A stretch of DNA of 64,000 nt from Tetracentron sinense (lineage: Eukaryota > Streptophyta > Magnoliopsida > Trochodendrales > Trochodendraceae). This document shows, piece after piece, positions 1 through 11,927 of this stretch (within the stretch, counting starts at the first letter, position 1; the number at the start of each line of letters is the position of its first letter). The notes beneath the pieces were generated by a model. The model searched no databases, had not been told where the DNA came from, and saw nothing but the letters and a program-made list of their open reading frames with translations. The DNA is taken from positions 40,738,875-40,802,874 of the forward strand of contig CM026561.1 in the NCBI GenBank assembly GCA_015143295.1. The letters are read 5' to 3'. Both the position numbers and the translations under genes were made by a program.

Positions 1-795
1 AAAAAAGTGTTTTGGCTGAAGAACATGGAATTCACAAATAAGTGATTCTACAATATAGAGCATTAACAATTAAGCACCTATTGCTATATAATTGCAATTT
101 TGTACAACACCTTGAGCTTTGGCTTAAGCCAAGTAGAGAGGTTGGATGTTGCTGATCTGTTGTACCAAAGATCGAGGAAGCTAGGTTCCAAATTGACTCA
201 ACTAGCTTCAATATTCTGATCGGTGAAGTACAGACTATTGAGGTTGAGGTAGAGCATCAGACAATTCGTTTCAAATAGCTAGGTTTTCTTTAAAGAACTA
301 TCTTATCAAGAAAACTACAAATCAAGACCGTCCAACATAGTGTCATGTGTATAAATTAATAGATCAACATGATATGTATGAAAATGGTATTGACATGTGA
401 TTTGGGAGTGTGTACTTATATGGGAATATGGAATTGTAGACGAAGAGTTGCTAGAAAAGAAAGAGGGTTAATCTTTTGGAAAATGATATTAATAAATAGT
501 CTAAAATTAATTTTAAAAAAGAAATCATAAGAAATTGTTTCCTTCTATCACAAAACTACATCATTTATTTTTTAATTTTGTAGGTAGGTATGAATGATTA
601 GATTGAGAGAGAGAGAGAGAGAGAGGTCTATTTTCTTCAATTTAAAAGAGAAAGGAAGAGAAGAGAAAGAAATAACTTTGTTAATATGTTTGGATGTATC
701 TTTTAACTGTATACAAAATAGGGACTAAATTCACTCATTTCATTATAATACAGCGATTGTAGGCTATAACAAGCTGCAATCTACTAGCCTTAGTC
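1..795. other. intergenic, no gene recognised
   Basis: AT-rich sequence with no open frame or protein similarity that I recognise. A short (GA)n microsatellite lies at about 606-626. The stretch runs up to the left end of the foldback element at 796. Confidence 0.5.
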
Positions 796-1557
796 CATAG
801 TTGCAGGGAAGTTATGTGCAGGTTGGGAAGCTCGTTTCCTAGACTTGATTCCTAGGAAGCTCACTTCCATCACGTCCCAGTTAATAGTCAAAGGGAGTTA
901 TATGTGTGAAACATAGTTGCAAGGAAGCTATGTACAGGGTGGAAAGCTCGCTTCCCAGGAAGCTCGTTTCCCAGACTCTCTTCCTCGGACGGAATCGTTT
1001 GCTCACTTCCATCACGTCTCATTTGATAGTCAAAGGGAACTGTATATGTGAAGTGATGGGGTAAACCACAGTCTATAACCCTAGGGTGAGACTCTAAGGA
1101 GCCACAGTCTATAGCCTAGGATGTAAACTCTAAGCAAGATAAAATCAAAGGTATAGTTACCTGTAATAACATAATGAGAATGAGGAGTCTATCTCTCATT
1201 TCTCACTTCTCATTTTCTAAGATTTTTTTTAGGCTCACTTTTCACTTTCGCTTTGCTTCTCATTTTCGCTTTCACTTTGCTTCTCATTTTTTATTTCGCT
1301 TTGCTTCTTATTTTGGTAATTATGGTGTGAAGTGATGGGGTAGACCACAGTTTAAAGTCTAGGGTGTAGACTCTAAGCAAGTATCATCGGTTTGGAACTT
1401 AATGCACCTAATTTCCACAAAAAAACTCATATAAGATAAAATCAAAGGCGTAGCTACTTATAATAACATAATGGGAATGAGGAACATATATCTCATTTCT
1501 CGTTTCTCTCGAGGTTTTTTTGAGCGTCGCTTCCCGCTTCTCGCTTTGGTAACTATG
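796..1557. mobile_element. hAT-like foldback element, GAAGCTCGCTTCC type
   Basis: The left end reads CATAGTTGCAGGGAAG and the right end, on the reverse strand, CATAGTTACCAAAGCG. The flanks CCTTAGTC and CCTTATTT match at 6 of 8 positions, as expected for an old 8-bp hAT target duplication. A second left end begins at 912 and a right-end-like sequence lies near 1311-1324, so this copy contains an internal partial duplication. It is homologous to the element at 7522-7951, sharing the GGAAGCTCGCTTCC and CTTCTCGCTTTCGC motifs. No coding capacity is seen. Confidence 0.7.
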
Positions 1558-2776
1558 CCTTATTTTTTAATTTTTAGACATTGGTTGCTAATACAATCAA
1601 AATATCACACTGAAAAATAAAATGTGATGATCCCGAAAAATGACATCTTTCACTTTTAACAGAAAGTTTCACATAATACCTAAGTTATTATCATAAGAAG
1701 TATCATATGCACATTTAGGCAACATCTCCAATTTCTTCAAATTTCATAAGAGAAGTGGATAAAAACCAGAAAACAGTAAGAAAAAAAAAGTATGATTCTT
1801 GAATAAGAAGAACATGGAGACATAAATGATCAAATTCAAATTTGCAAAAAAAAAGGATGATTGTGAAGGCCGCATAGGCGAAGTGAGTATGCACAAACAA
1901 ATTACAGAAAGCTAACACACGATCTGAAGCTGACTGGGACCTTGCTAGAGCAGCTCAATCTTGGAGCTAAAGAAGTATCCGAAAACCAGGGAACCATTAG
2001 AGCAGCTTGAGGATGCCTTAAGAAGGTCTTACAATCTGGTTTTCTGTATACATTAATTTTTAGGTATTGTGCAGTAAAATCTGAAATTTCTGGGGTTTAT
2101 TTGGTTTGATTCTGTTCAAAATAACTGAAATATCCAAATTTACAGAGGGACATGACATGACGAACACCTATCTATAGCAAATGACGAACATCAGTATATA
2201 CCAGGATCATGTTGTTGCATGAAGTAACAATTTGACATTTTTTTTTTTTGGTCCTGAAACTAATGCACAAGAAAAGCATGCTATTACACTACACGAAATT
2301 CATCATTCAGAAGTTAAAATCATTCAAAAGCATCAGAAAAAGATATAAAAGTAACAAAAAAGTAAAAGGAACATAAGATGAAATTGCAAGAGAAAATTTT
2401 CAGAGAAAACAGAACATCTACCTCAACCTTTAGGAATACTGCAAGAAGAATAAGATGAAGAAGTTGTTGGCGAGACGGAATGTAAAAATTAGGGCTTGTA
2501 TTGCTGTGCTTGCAAAAACGGAACGTAAGACTCTTTAGGAATTAGAAAGTAGTTGGAAATGGAGAAAATGAAAAGAGTACTAAATAGGGGAGATTGGTTA
2601 AAGTAGTTGCTCGTGTGAGAGAGAGAGAGACGAGACTGAGCAGAATATTAGAATACTCTTTGAAATTAGAAAGTCGTTAGAAATGGAGATAATGAATGGA
2701 AATTAAATGGCGCGAGGCGTCGTTAATGGTATGATGTAAGATTAGGCAGGTCTCACCTTGCTGATGAAGTAGAGGC
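1558..2776. other. intergenic, no gene recognised
   Basis: Non-coding, AT-rich sequence. A GAGAGAGAGAG tract lies at about 2619-2630. No open frame or repeat end was recognised before the foldback element at 2777. Confidence 0.4.
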
Positions 2777-3255
2777 CATGGTTTAAAATTTCGTTGAAAT
2801 TTCGTAAAATTTCGGTTTCGGACAATCCCACCGATATCGAAATTGTATTTATTTCGGAAATCAGATTTCGGTCGAAATTTCGAAGGATTTCGGAATTTCG
2901 GCCGAAATCTGATTTTTTTATTTTTTATATATATATTTTTTTTAATTAAAATTCTGAAATATTTCGAAATATTCCGAAATATCTCGAAATTTTTCGTGAA
3001 ATTTCAAAAATTTTATATATTAATTTTAAAAATAAAATAATAATATATATATAATTAATATTATATAAAAAAAATAAAAATTTCGGAATATTTCGAAATT
3101 TCGGACCCGAAATTTCGGAATATTTCGGCGAAATTTCGGATCAAATTTCAGAATAATATTTTATTATTAAATACGATTTCGGTGAGATTTCAGCCGAAAT
3201 TTCGAAAAATTTTGTTTCGAATGGGACATCCGAAATTTCGAAATTTTAAACCTTG
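2777..3255. mobile_element. hAT-like MITE rich in AAATTTCGG
   Basis: The left end is CATGGTTTAAAATTTCG and the right end, reversed, CAAGGTTTAAAATTTCG. The flanking octamers are GTAGAGGC and GTAGAGGG (7 of 8), a near-perfect hAT-type target duplication. The whole interior is composed of AAATTTCGG and its complement, so the single strand can fold on itself repeatedly. It is non-autonomous; any reading frame in it is low-complexity chance. Confidence 0.8.
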
Positions 3256-3325
3256 GTAGAGGGAGAGGTAGGGTCGAAGTCCAACCCGCTATTTGAATTT
3301 CAGAAACCTTCATTTTTTTGGGGGG

Positions 3326-4114
3326 ACAAAATACATTTACAACCCCTATGAGGTTTGGCGAAAATACACATAAATCTCAGTTTTCAGTCCTTGTTTTTCA
3401 AAATAATGGCACTTACACCCCTTCTGTATGTTGGCCTCAGTCAACCAACTAACCAGTTAGGCCCCCATAGGTGGCCACGTGTCCCTTTTTAAGCCCTTTA
3501 ATTGTGGTTAAGATTTATCCACTTCCTTGGTTTGTAGAAAAAAATTATTAACCTTGGTTAAAAAATTTTAACTCCTAGGATTAAATTTTTTAAAGTATTT
3601 TTTCTAAAACTAAAGATATTTTAGTGAACCCTAGGGTTGGGTGACCTAAACCACAGTTAAGGAGTGTAAAAAGGGACACGTGGCCACCTTAGGGGCCTAG
3701 CCGGTTTTTTTTACATGTGGCCACCTCAAGGGACATGTGTCCCCTTTTACACTCCTTAAATGTGGTTAAGGTCCCCCACCCCTCTAGGGTTCACTCAAAA
3801 TATCTTTAGTTTTAGAAAAAAATGTTTAAAAATATTTAACCCTAGGAGTTAGAAAATTTTAACCAAGGTTAATAATTTGTTATTATTTTTTTCTAAGAAC
3901 CAAGGAGGTGGGTGAATCTTAACCACAGTTAAAGGGTTTAAAAAGGGACACGTGGCCACCTAAGGGGCCTAACCGTTAGTTGATTGCGGTCAACACACAG
4001 AAGGGGTGTAAGTGTCAATATTTTGAAAAACAAGGGTACCTAATGTATTTTCTAAAAACTGAGGGGTCTATGTGTATTTTCACCAAACATCACGGGGTGT
4101 AAATGTATTTTCTC
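3326..4114. mobile_element. large palindromic foldback element
   Basis: Two arms of roughly 380 bp, meeting near 3712, are inverted copies of each other. The left arm carries in order AAAATACATTTAC, GGTGGCCACGTGTCCC and CTAGGGTT. The right arm carries the same blocks reversed. No coding sequence is present. Arms with the core CTTAACCACAGTTAA and GGACACGTGGCCACC recur at 4267-4565, 33384-33780 and 38700-38890, so this is a dispersed local family. No convincing target duplication was found. Confidence 0.75.
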
Positions 4115-4266
4115 TCTTGTTTTTTTTGGAACTCGGGGTGTTCCCGACCCTTTCGGTAGGACTAATCCCTGATGGTGCAATGTGAGCCCGCCACCCGCCA
4201 CATCCGTGCGGTTCTGAAATTATATTGCATTTCCTCAACATTTGATATCCCTTTCCATTAGATTGT

Positions 4267-4565
4267 AACCGGTTTTTGGCAAATCGGTTATGCCCCTATA
4301 GTCGCCACATGTCCCTTTTTACACCCTTTAACTGTGGTTAAAATTCATCTATACCTGGGGTTCATCCATAATTTTTCAAAAAAAATTAACCCTAGGAGTT
4401 GGTAAATTTTAACCACTATTAATAAATTTTTATTATTGTTTTGTCTAAAAACTAAGGATAGGTGAATGAACTCTAAGAGTTAGTAAATCTTAACCACAAT
4501 TAAGAGATTACAAAAGGGACATGTGGCCACCTTAGGGGTGTAACTGGCTTTGGCAAAACCGGCTG
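4267..4565. mobile_element. short foldback element of the same palindrome family
   Basis: The left arm, starting AACCGGTTTTTGGCAAATCGG and running through GCCACATGTCCC, pairs with the right arm that runs from GGGACATGTGGCCACC to TTTGGCAAAACCGG. It is a compact relative of the palindrome at 3326-4114. It is non-coding. Confidence 0.65.
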
Positions 4566-5169
4566 CCATTGGAGAAGAATAAGACTCTTTCATTCGGGGG
4601 ACAGATTTTAATTTTAATGATGTCATCATTTAAATATATTTTAAAATATCTAAAATTATTTTTCTTAAAACAAAGTCAACTAGTACAGTAAAATAAAATA
4701 AATAATAATTTAGTTTGGTAAGTATAAAAAACTTAAGTGTTAATAAAGACTTGAACACGAGTCTCCCTTTAGGTTCGAGTCTTTGGTGTGGCTGTTGACA
4801 CCCACCATGAGTGCTAACCGTGCTGTCCTGACATAGTTAGATAAATGATTAGAGCATAAGAAAAAAAACTAAATTTAATATTTTTCTTTTTTTTCTACAA
4901 CCATAGATGAACTCTCGGGTGAGTGAATCTTATCACGGAGGTGGCCGGAAAAAAAAAATTTAACTTTAGTTATGATTTCACTCATTCATGTGGTTAGTTT
5001 TTTTAAAGATATTTTTAAGGTTAGGTAAAACTTAACCACAATTAATGTGTCAAAGAGCACACATGATGAGCTTAAGAGGTGTGTATGTAATGCATGTTAT
5101 CACTTCTCTAATTAAATGCCTTTTCATTTGTCAGTTAAAAAGTGGTGCCCGATATGAGATGTTGGGCAT
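4566..5169. other. intergenic, degenerate repeat debris
   Basis: AT-rich, with scattered pieces of the CTTAACCACAATTAA core seen in the neighbouring palindromes. No gene is recognised. Confidence 0.4.
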
Positions 5170-5720
5170 ATGCCAGAGGTAATCCATTGTCAAGGGTAAT
5201 TAGGAAAGAGCAATAGTCACCTCCTCGGCAAGGAGGGGACTATTCCTCCTCGCTCTCACAAACACTTGGAATTATGGTTAAAAAATTAACCACCTCTTAA
5301 GGTTAATATTCTTTTAATAATCTTTTCTAAAAACCAAGGGTAGATATGTGAACCCTAGGGGTGACTGAATCTTAACCATAGTTAATGAGAGAAAAAAGGA
5401 GGACGAGACAATAAGTCACCCCCTTGGTCCGAGGAGGTGACTATTTTCCCCACGGGCGAGGAGCGAACTATTGCTCCTTGCTCTCACAAAGCTGCCCTAC
5501 CTTAACTGAGCTTAATTTCTAACCTGAAATTAAATTAAATTTATTTTATTTTTCTAAAAACAAAGAGTAGATGGGTGAACCGGATTAGTGATCCTAAAAT
5601 ACAGTTAAAAAGAATTTAAAGAGGAACACGTAGGTGAAAAGGAGACCCAAGACGCCCCTATGTGCGTCACCCACCGAGGAGGAGTTGAATATTTTCCTTG
5701 TATGAACAGTAAATGAAGCC
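5170..5720. mobile_element. composite foldback repeats (GAGGAGCGAACTATTGCTCC type)
   Basis: Blocks such as GTCACCTCCTCGG, CTCCTCGCTCTCACAAA and GAACTATTGCTCC occur in direct and inverted orientation around the AACCATAGTTAA core. The same blocks reappear at 31510-33000. The precise element ends were not resolved. Non-coding. Confidence 0.55.
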
Positions 5721-5769
5721 TGGACTGTTAAGACAGCAGATTAGACCTCTTTTAACGTCGAGAAATATC

Positions 5770-5949
5770 TATTCACCGACGCGAATTTAGCGATCCAACG
5801 CTCAAAATTCAGCTGAAACTAATCTTCTGCAACACAAATCGAAGCGAAGAAGCTGCGAGGATAGCTTATTTTACAAACAAGGAAAAAAAATTCATCTTTT
5901 TTTCTCTTTCATTTGGTTTTCGAATCATCGAGAACTGAAAGATTTGCAG
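5770..5949 (+). other. probable 5' UTR exon of the OTU protease gene
   Basis: A pyrimidine-rich leader-like stretch ends in TTTGCAG/GTATTC, a good splice donor at 5950. The next plausible acceptor in the same orientation is TTGATTTGATCAG at 9002, followed 38 bases later by the ATG of the OTU protein. The exon assignment is an inference; the transcription start is not identifiable from the sequence. Confidence 0.4.
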
Positions 5950-8900
5950 GTATTCTTTCCTTCAAAAGCATTCTCTTCTCTACTCGAATCTGTAGCTTTT
6001 AGTGGCACGCTTGGCAGATTTCATGCTTTCTAGGGTTTCGTGATTGTTCAATTCGTAGATTGGAGTCTCCGTCTCTCCATCTTTCTTTGCATTGTTGGAT
6101 CTAACAGGTTTAGTTCCCTTTTTCTAATTTTCTCTCTCTATCGTTTTGAATCGTTTCTATTGAGAATTATTGAATGTTTAATTGATATTGGGAGTTCAGA
6201 AATGCTGATAAAAATGCTAAGTTGCGCTTGGTATGTTTAAGAAGATTATTATATTACGCTAACTTGCGCGCAAAATGAAATGTTCTTTGTGGGAGAGATG
6301 ATTCTTAGATTTTTTGCATCATGATTTGTTAAATTTTCTTGTTCTCATACAATTTGGATTTTTGGTTATGTTAACAATTATAATACAATAAAACCTGATA
6401 TATTGATGCTTAGATGATCGAAACTTGAAAGAGAATTAACACACAAATATTTACATATTTAGAAGTATAAACCGAGGTTTAGAAGAACGAAAATAACAGT
6501 GGTAATGGTGGTAGACCTTTCTTGTTATTCACCACTATAATAATTATAGTAGTGGGTTCTTTTTATCGTTTTCCATTATTGTTTTCAATAATTTAAAAGG
6601 GATTTATTGTTCTTAATTTTCAAGAAATAACTAATTATTAATTATTATTATTTTAAGTTAATTAGGTCCTAAAATAACGGAATAATGGTCCATTACATTG
6701 GGGATGATGGTTAGTAATGGCTGCTATATTCAGCTGGAGTCAAACGTGCGTCGTCATTGGTTGCAAATATTTTCATCAGAAAAAAGATGGATGGGAACGA
6801 ATTGAACCCAGGTTGCTACAATGGCTATTCCTTTCAAGCCTGCACCATATGATCTATTCCAAGTTACTTGGACGATCAACACGACCATGGGCACAAACTC
6901 ATGTTGATCCCAGCATTGTGCACATGTGGGACTAAAGGTTCACCTGATTTGAAAAGTCCACTGAACCCCAAAAATAATATGTGAGTTGAGAATTCACAAA
7001 CCCAAGGAGGTGGCTAGGTCTTCCTAAGGTCCATCTACCTAATTTTAATTTTAACAATTTAAATTATTAACTAAGGGAAGATAAATTAATGTGCATAATT
7101 AAGAAAGAGAAACAAGCCACAACACAAGGATTTTTACGTGACCTCGTCCATCAAAGAGATATCACTAAGAGTAAAAACAAACAAATACTTACAAGACTCG
7201 AACTGTACTCAACCGGACTCGACACAATGATCCTCATTACTCAGTCCTCCACGCCTAGATAAACAATCACGAACTCTCAAGTCTCACAATCTACTGCAGT
7301 AGCCTGTGCTTCTCCTAAATTTCCACAACCACGATCTTTCGATCGATCTCCATCAATGACGAATCCGGATTCCTCTTTCCAAATAACTACGATCCTCCTC
7401 GGATCAATCTCCTTTGCAAAGGCTTTTGATTACACCGACCAAGTTGTTCTTTACAAGAACGGGCTGATGATTGTTCAATAACAAACCCTAGATTAATTCC
7501 AATCACATGGAATAAACAAATCATAGTTGCCGGGAAGCTATGTACAAGGTGGGAAGCTTGTTTCCCAAACTCGCTTCCTCGGACAAACTCGCTTCTTAGG
7601 AAGCTCATTTCCTCGAATAGACTCTCTTCTTAGGAAGCTTGCTTCCATCACGTCTCATCTAGTAGTCAAAGGGAGCTGTATGTGTGAAGTAATGTGATAG
7701 ACCATAATCTATAGCCTAGGGTGTAGACTCTAAGCAAGTATCATCGGTTTAAAACCTAAGGCACCTACTTTTCTACAAAAATCTCATATAAGATATAATC
7801 AAAGATATAACTCCCCATAAATAATATAATGGGAATGAGGAACCTATATCTCATTTCTCGCTTCCCGTTTTCTAAGGTTTTTTTAAGTCTCGCTTTCCGC
7901 TTCTCGCTTTCGCTTTGCTTCTCGTTTTCGCTTCTCGCTCTGGTAACTATGAAACAAACAAGGAACACTGACTTGCAAACTCTAGAGTGGAAGATGAAAG
8001 GAGAATGGGTTTGGGAAACCTTAATAATCTCTAAGACACTCACTCACAACTCTCTAAAACTCTTAGGTTCGAATGTGGAATCAAACCCTTATATAAATTG
8101 GCAAAATCAAATTAAAAGACTAATTTCTTGCACACCGGTCGACTGGTGGACATGGGGGGTCGACTGGTGGAAAACAACTCTCTGGAAAATAACACCATAC
8201 AAAATTTTGCACGGGCGGTCGACCGATCGCTCCAAAAAATGCCAGAAAACCCTTTTTCAAGCTCCAAAAAATGTAAGTAGTCACCTAGGATCTTTAGGAC
8301 AATTCTAAGTCAATTCCTCCTAAGGTAACTAGGTAACTAGGTCACTTGTCATCTTATGAGTGAAACGAAGGCAACGATGATCAGATATCTTCAGTTGATC
8401 TTTTTCGATCTTCATGTTCACTAGTATTGGATGCTTGTAGGCATTGAGAAATGACTTACTGTTTTGACAACGGAATAAGCCAATACCATATATGGACTTA
8501 CATGATTTATTGGATGCAACTATATGACAAGTTTTTTTTTATCCTAACTAACCCTTTGATAGATTACACGTGTTATGGATTGCCAATAAGACAATCTACA
8601 ATCCAAGAGTCCATTAATGATTCATTACATATCTATGCTGGTTATCTTGTAGGTAGGGATCATCAAGTAAATGTTTACAGAAGGGTGAATGATGAACAGA
8701 TTTTCCCTATATATGTGTATGTATGTGAGCCTTGAGGTGGGTGTGTGTGTGGTATATGTATTCTAAAAATTTATAGCAGTAATCATACATCTGAGAGAGA
8801 GGGGGAGTGTGTGTGTGTGTGTCTGTGTTAATTATTAAACACCTATATTAGTAGTCATGCATCTGACAGGAAGGGAGGGTGGCTTATGCACATACATCTT

Positions 8901-9002
8901 TGTACATGGTTATTTAATCAATTAGCTAATTATATACTTACATGTAGAGTCATATTTTTGAGGGCTGTGATTGTTAGCTAGTTGGCTACTTGATTTGATC
9001 AG
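5950..9002 (+). other. probable long first intron of the OTU gene, with repeats
   Basis: No coding sequence was recognised. The stretch holds the foldback element at 7522-7951. Around 7080-7500 and 7960-8440 there is retroelement-like sequence of unknown family, including repeated GGTCGACTGGT-type blocks near 8130-8225. A (TG)n tract lies near 8807-8825. Small open frames here do not resemble known proteins. Confidence 0.4.
7522..7951. mobile_element. hAT-like foldback element, GAAGCTCGCTTCC type
   Basis: The ends are CATAGTTGCCGGGAAG on the left and, reversed, CATAGTTACCAGAGCG on the right. The flanking octamers AAACAAAT and AAACAAAC match at 7 of 8. It is a second copy of the family at 796-1557. 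Non-coding. Confidence 0.8.
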
Positions 9003-9040
9003 GTGCAGAGAGCTGTGCTTGTACCTCTGGGTATGCCAAC

Positions 9041-11927
9041 ATGTTAGTTTGTTCTCCCATCAGTCCATGTGCAAAAGGCCTGGTTCGCCTGAGTGAACGT
9101 GTTGGAAAGCAAATGAGTGGCCATGTCTCTTGTGTGGTGTTTCAGTCTCCATCCAGTTCATGTTGTTTCTATTTCCATTCTGGGCACTCCCAACCAAAAT
9201 GTGTCGTCACGACTGTCTCTAGGACCTTCTCCTGTTCATCTGTTATTGGTTCTCAAGGTCTCCGGAGGTGCTCTCTTGGGTCTGGCTTCTCCAAACTGAG
9301 GACAAAATGGCATCCATTAACACCCAAAAACTTACAGAGCTCTACAGGGCACAAGACAAAATGTTTTGCAATTTCATCGCCATGTCAAAATATGAGTTTG
9401 AGGCTTTCAGTGCCGAAACAAGGAAGGCTTTCCAAAATCAGGTGGAACGTGGGACCTGCATCTTGGCCACAAAGAAGTGTTTCTGCTGGCTTGATTTTTG
9501 GATTATTCGTATGCTTTTCGAGTTCAGAACCAGTATATGCTGAAGCCATGCAACAAGAGAAGGATAAGGATGATGACTGTGATTCGACCTTGGTCAGCTT
9601 TTCACATGGGAAGAAAGTTTACACTGACTATTCCATAACTGGTGAGTGATACCTTCTTTTTGCAGGCTTTATACTGTCCTTCTTGGCACTGCTAGATTTA
9701 GTTCTTCTTTTGCTGTTTTATCAAAGCCTCTCTATATTTGAACTTGTGATGGTCAATTTATCTCCATTTCATGTGGTCAGGACATTGATAATTACTTCAT
9801 ACCATGCAGGGATACCCGGAGATGGGAGATGTTTGTTCCGCTCTGTTGCTCATGGGGCTTGTCTACGATCCGGGAAGCCATCTCCAAGTGAGAGCCTTCA
9901 AAGAGAATTAGCAGATGAGTTGCGCGCTAGAGTATTTTTTCTATGCCCCGTCATTTTATAGGGATAAGTTGAATAGCTACTTTAATTTGGTTTTTGTTTG
10001 TTCGAAAGGCCTAGCGGTCAGTAAGTTACATGGAAATTAGGTAATGAAGGGCTTTTAACCCAAGCCGCGATATCAACAGTCACAGACTGACTTTACCAAA
10101 CATAGCATGGTGTCTTTCTTCTAAATGTTTGGTGTCACCACTGGATAAGCCTTCTTAATGAGATTTGCGAGTCAAGAGATGCAAATGGGTTTTGACCCAA
10201 GACTTGTCACTCAATAATACAGGCTCTTACCAACCCAGACAAGTTGGTACCTTTATATGTTTGGTGTGACCACTGAATAAGCTTTTTTTCTTAATGAGAT
10301 TAGTAACTCAAGTGCAAACAAGTTTCAAACTCAAAACCTACCAATCCAGCAGTGCACTAGCTTTATCAACATAGCAAGCTGGCATCTTCTCAGTGTTTGG
10401 TGTCGCCACTGAGTAGACTTGCTTTAACAAAATAGGAACACAGGTGCAAATGAGCTTTTAAACCTAGTGCCGCCACTCAACAATACAGCCCCTTAATAAC
10501 CTAGACAAATATGCATTTTCTTAGATGTTTTGCCTTTGCCTCCAGGTAGTTAATTTGATTCAGAAGAAAACCCCCAGTCAGCCACCTTATCAATGCAGGT
10601 CACGCGTCACAGCTTGGCCTTAGCTTTTTGGGACCTTGCTTCTGCTCACCAGCTCACCTTTCCTAACTATCGCCCATTTATTCTGGAATAATTAAGATCA
10701 GTAACTCAAACATGCACACTGGTTCTGAGTCCAAGACCTATCACTCATCATTATATGCCCATACCAACTAAGTCAACTAGGCATTTGCGTAAATGGTTAG
10801 TGTTGACACCTGGTAATCCTGTTTTATGAGATCAGTTGCTCAAGGGGCAAACGGATTTATCCAGGACTTGTCAACCAATAATTCAGGCCCTTACTAACAA
10901 GAGCATGAATACCTAAGTTGCTTTTATTTGACGATAACCCAAATCATTTGATTGCACGCATAACTTCAAATAGTTCTCATTATGGTATAGTGTTTTTTAT
11001 GACTGCTTACTTGAATCTGTCGACTTTGACAGGTTGCAGATGAGTTTATTAAAAGGCGAGTGGAGACAGAATGGTGAGCTTGTTGAGTTGTATTAAGACC
11101 TTTAGTTTCAGTTTTTCCAAGTAGGCTGTACTTGTGCACATGAATCTAGCTAGCTAATGGGCCTGCCCCACGGTACTGGGGATATGACTGGCCAAGAACT
11201 CTATGACATTCATATTGTACAAGCAAGCGAAAAGCTCGGCTCATTTTCATGGATATCAAGATTATTGTAGACAGGGATAATTGATGAGACCACAATCTGC
11301 ACAGGTTTGTCGAAGGTAACTTTGACACTTATGTTTCACATATGAGGAAGCCACACGTGTGGGGAGGAGAGCCTGAGTTGTTCATGGCTTCACACGTTCT
11401 CCAGTAAGTCCTTTGTTTGATCTCTCTCTCCTCCCCCCCCTTAATATTATTTTCGGTGAATGCGCTAACCTACCTTCGGAGCATTTATCTGTCTCAAAGG
11501 TGGGGTTTATTTGTCCCTGTGCACTAAAAAACTTCAATGTACCTTAACATATTTGTATTTACTCCCTCAATCAAACTTTTGATCGCCTGTTCAAGTAACT
11601 TACCTTTTAAATGGAAATTCATGGGGAAACAACCTGTTCATAATGGAAGTCATTATGATGTATCACAGATTTTGTTTTTTTCTCCTAGAGCTTCTTCAGA
11701 ATCTCAAATTGAGGATAGCAAACTTATAAGAACCCATGGATTTTTACTACTGCAGGATGCCAATCACTGTCTACATGTATGATGAGGATTCGCGTGGCCT
11801 GATAACCATTGCCGAATATGGCCAAGAATATGGGAAGGAGGATCCAATCAGAATCCTCTATCATGGTTTCGGCCATTATGACGCATTGCAGATTCCTGGG
11901 AATAAGGGTGGTAAATCAAGACTTTAG
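9041..11927 (+). CDS. OTU-domain cysteine protease (OTU4-like deubiquitinase)
   Basis: Five exons (9041-9641, 9810-9931, 11033-11073, 11305-11403, 11756-11927) join with GT-AG borders and compatible phases into a 344-residue protein. Residues 1 to about 150 are Ser/Arg-rich and end in a hydrophobic stretch with SVSAGLIFGLFVCF, suggesting an organelle-targeting leader plus a membrane segment. The OTU fold follows: GIPGDGRCLFRSVAHG contains the catalytic Asp and Cys, and YHGFGHYDAL near the C-terminus supplies the His. The FSHGKKVYTDYSI lead-in and the HVWGGEPELFMASHVLQ block are typical of Arabidopsis OTU4 (from memory of the family). OTU proteases cleave ubiquitin linkages. The start is the first ATG of the long frame. 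Intron 2 is enlarged by SINE-like repeats. The gene looks intact; its location in the cell is inferred. Confidence 0.85.
10000..10920 (-). repeat. tandem tRNA-derived SINE-like repeats in an intron
   Basis: On the reverse strand about six diverged units occur, each with a block like GGTTGGTAAGAGCCTG followed by GTCTTGGGTCAAAACCC. These resemble the A and B boxes of a tRNA-type Pol III promoter. Clear heads lie near 10090, 10180-10245, 10325-10385, 10455-10510, 10725-10785 and 10860-10915. Each is followed by a shared body with GTTTGGTGTCACCACTG. All sit in intron 2 of the OTU gene, antisense to it. Confidence 0.5.

Noticed and set aside
2843-3040. Open frame rich in FRNFGRN within the AAATTTCGG repeats
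   Set aside because: It is the translation of the MITE's short internal repeat and lies wholly inside an element with inverted ends and target duplication.
6040-6240. Open frame after the putative 5' UTR exon
   Set aside because: It starts past a good GTATTC donor and is hydrophobic low-complexity sequence, consistent with a pyrimidine-rich intron start.
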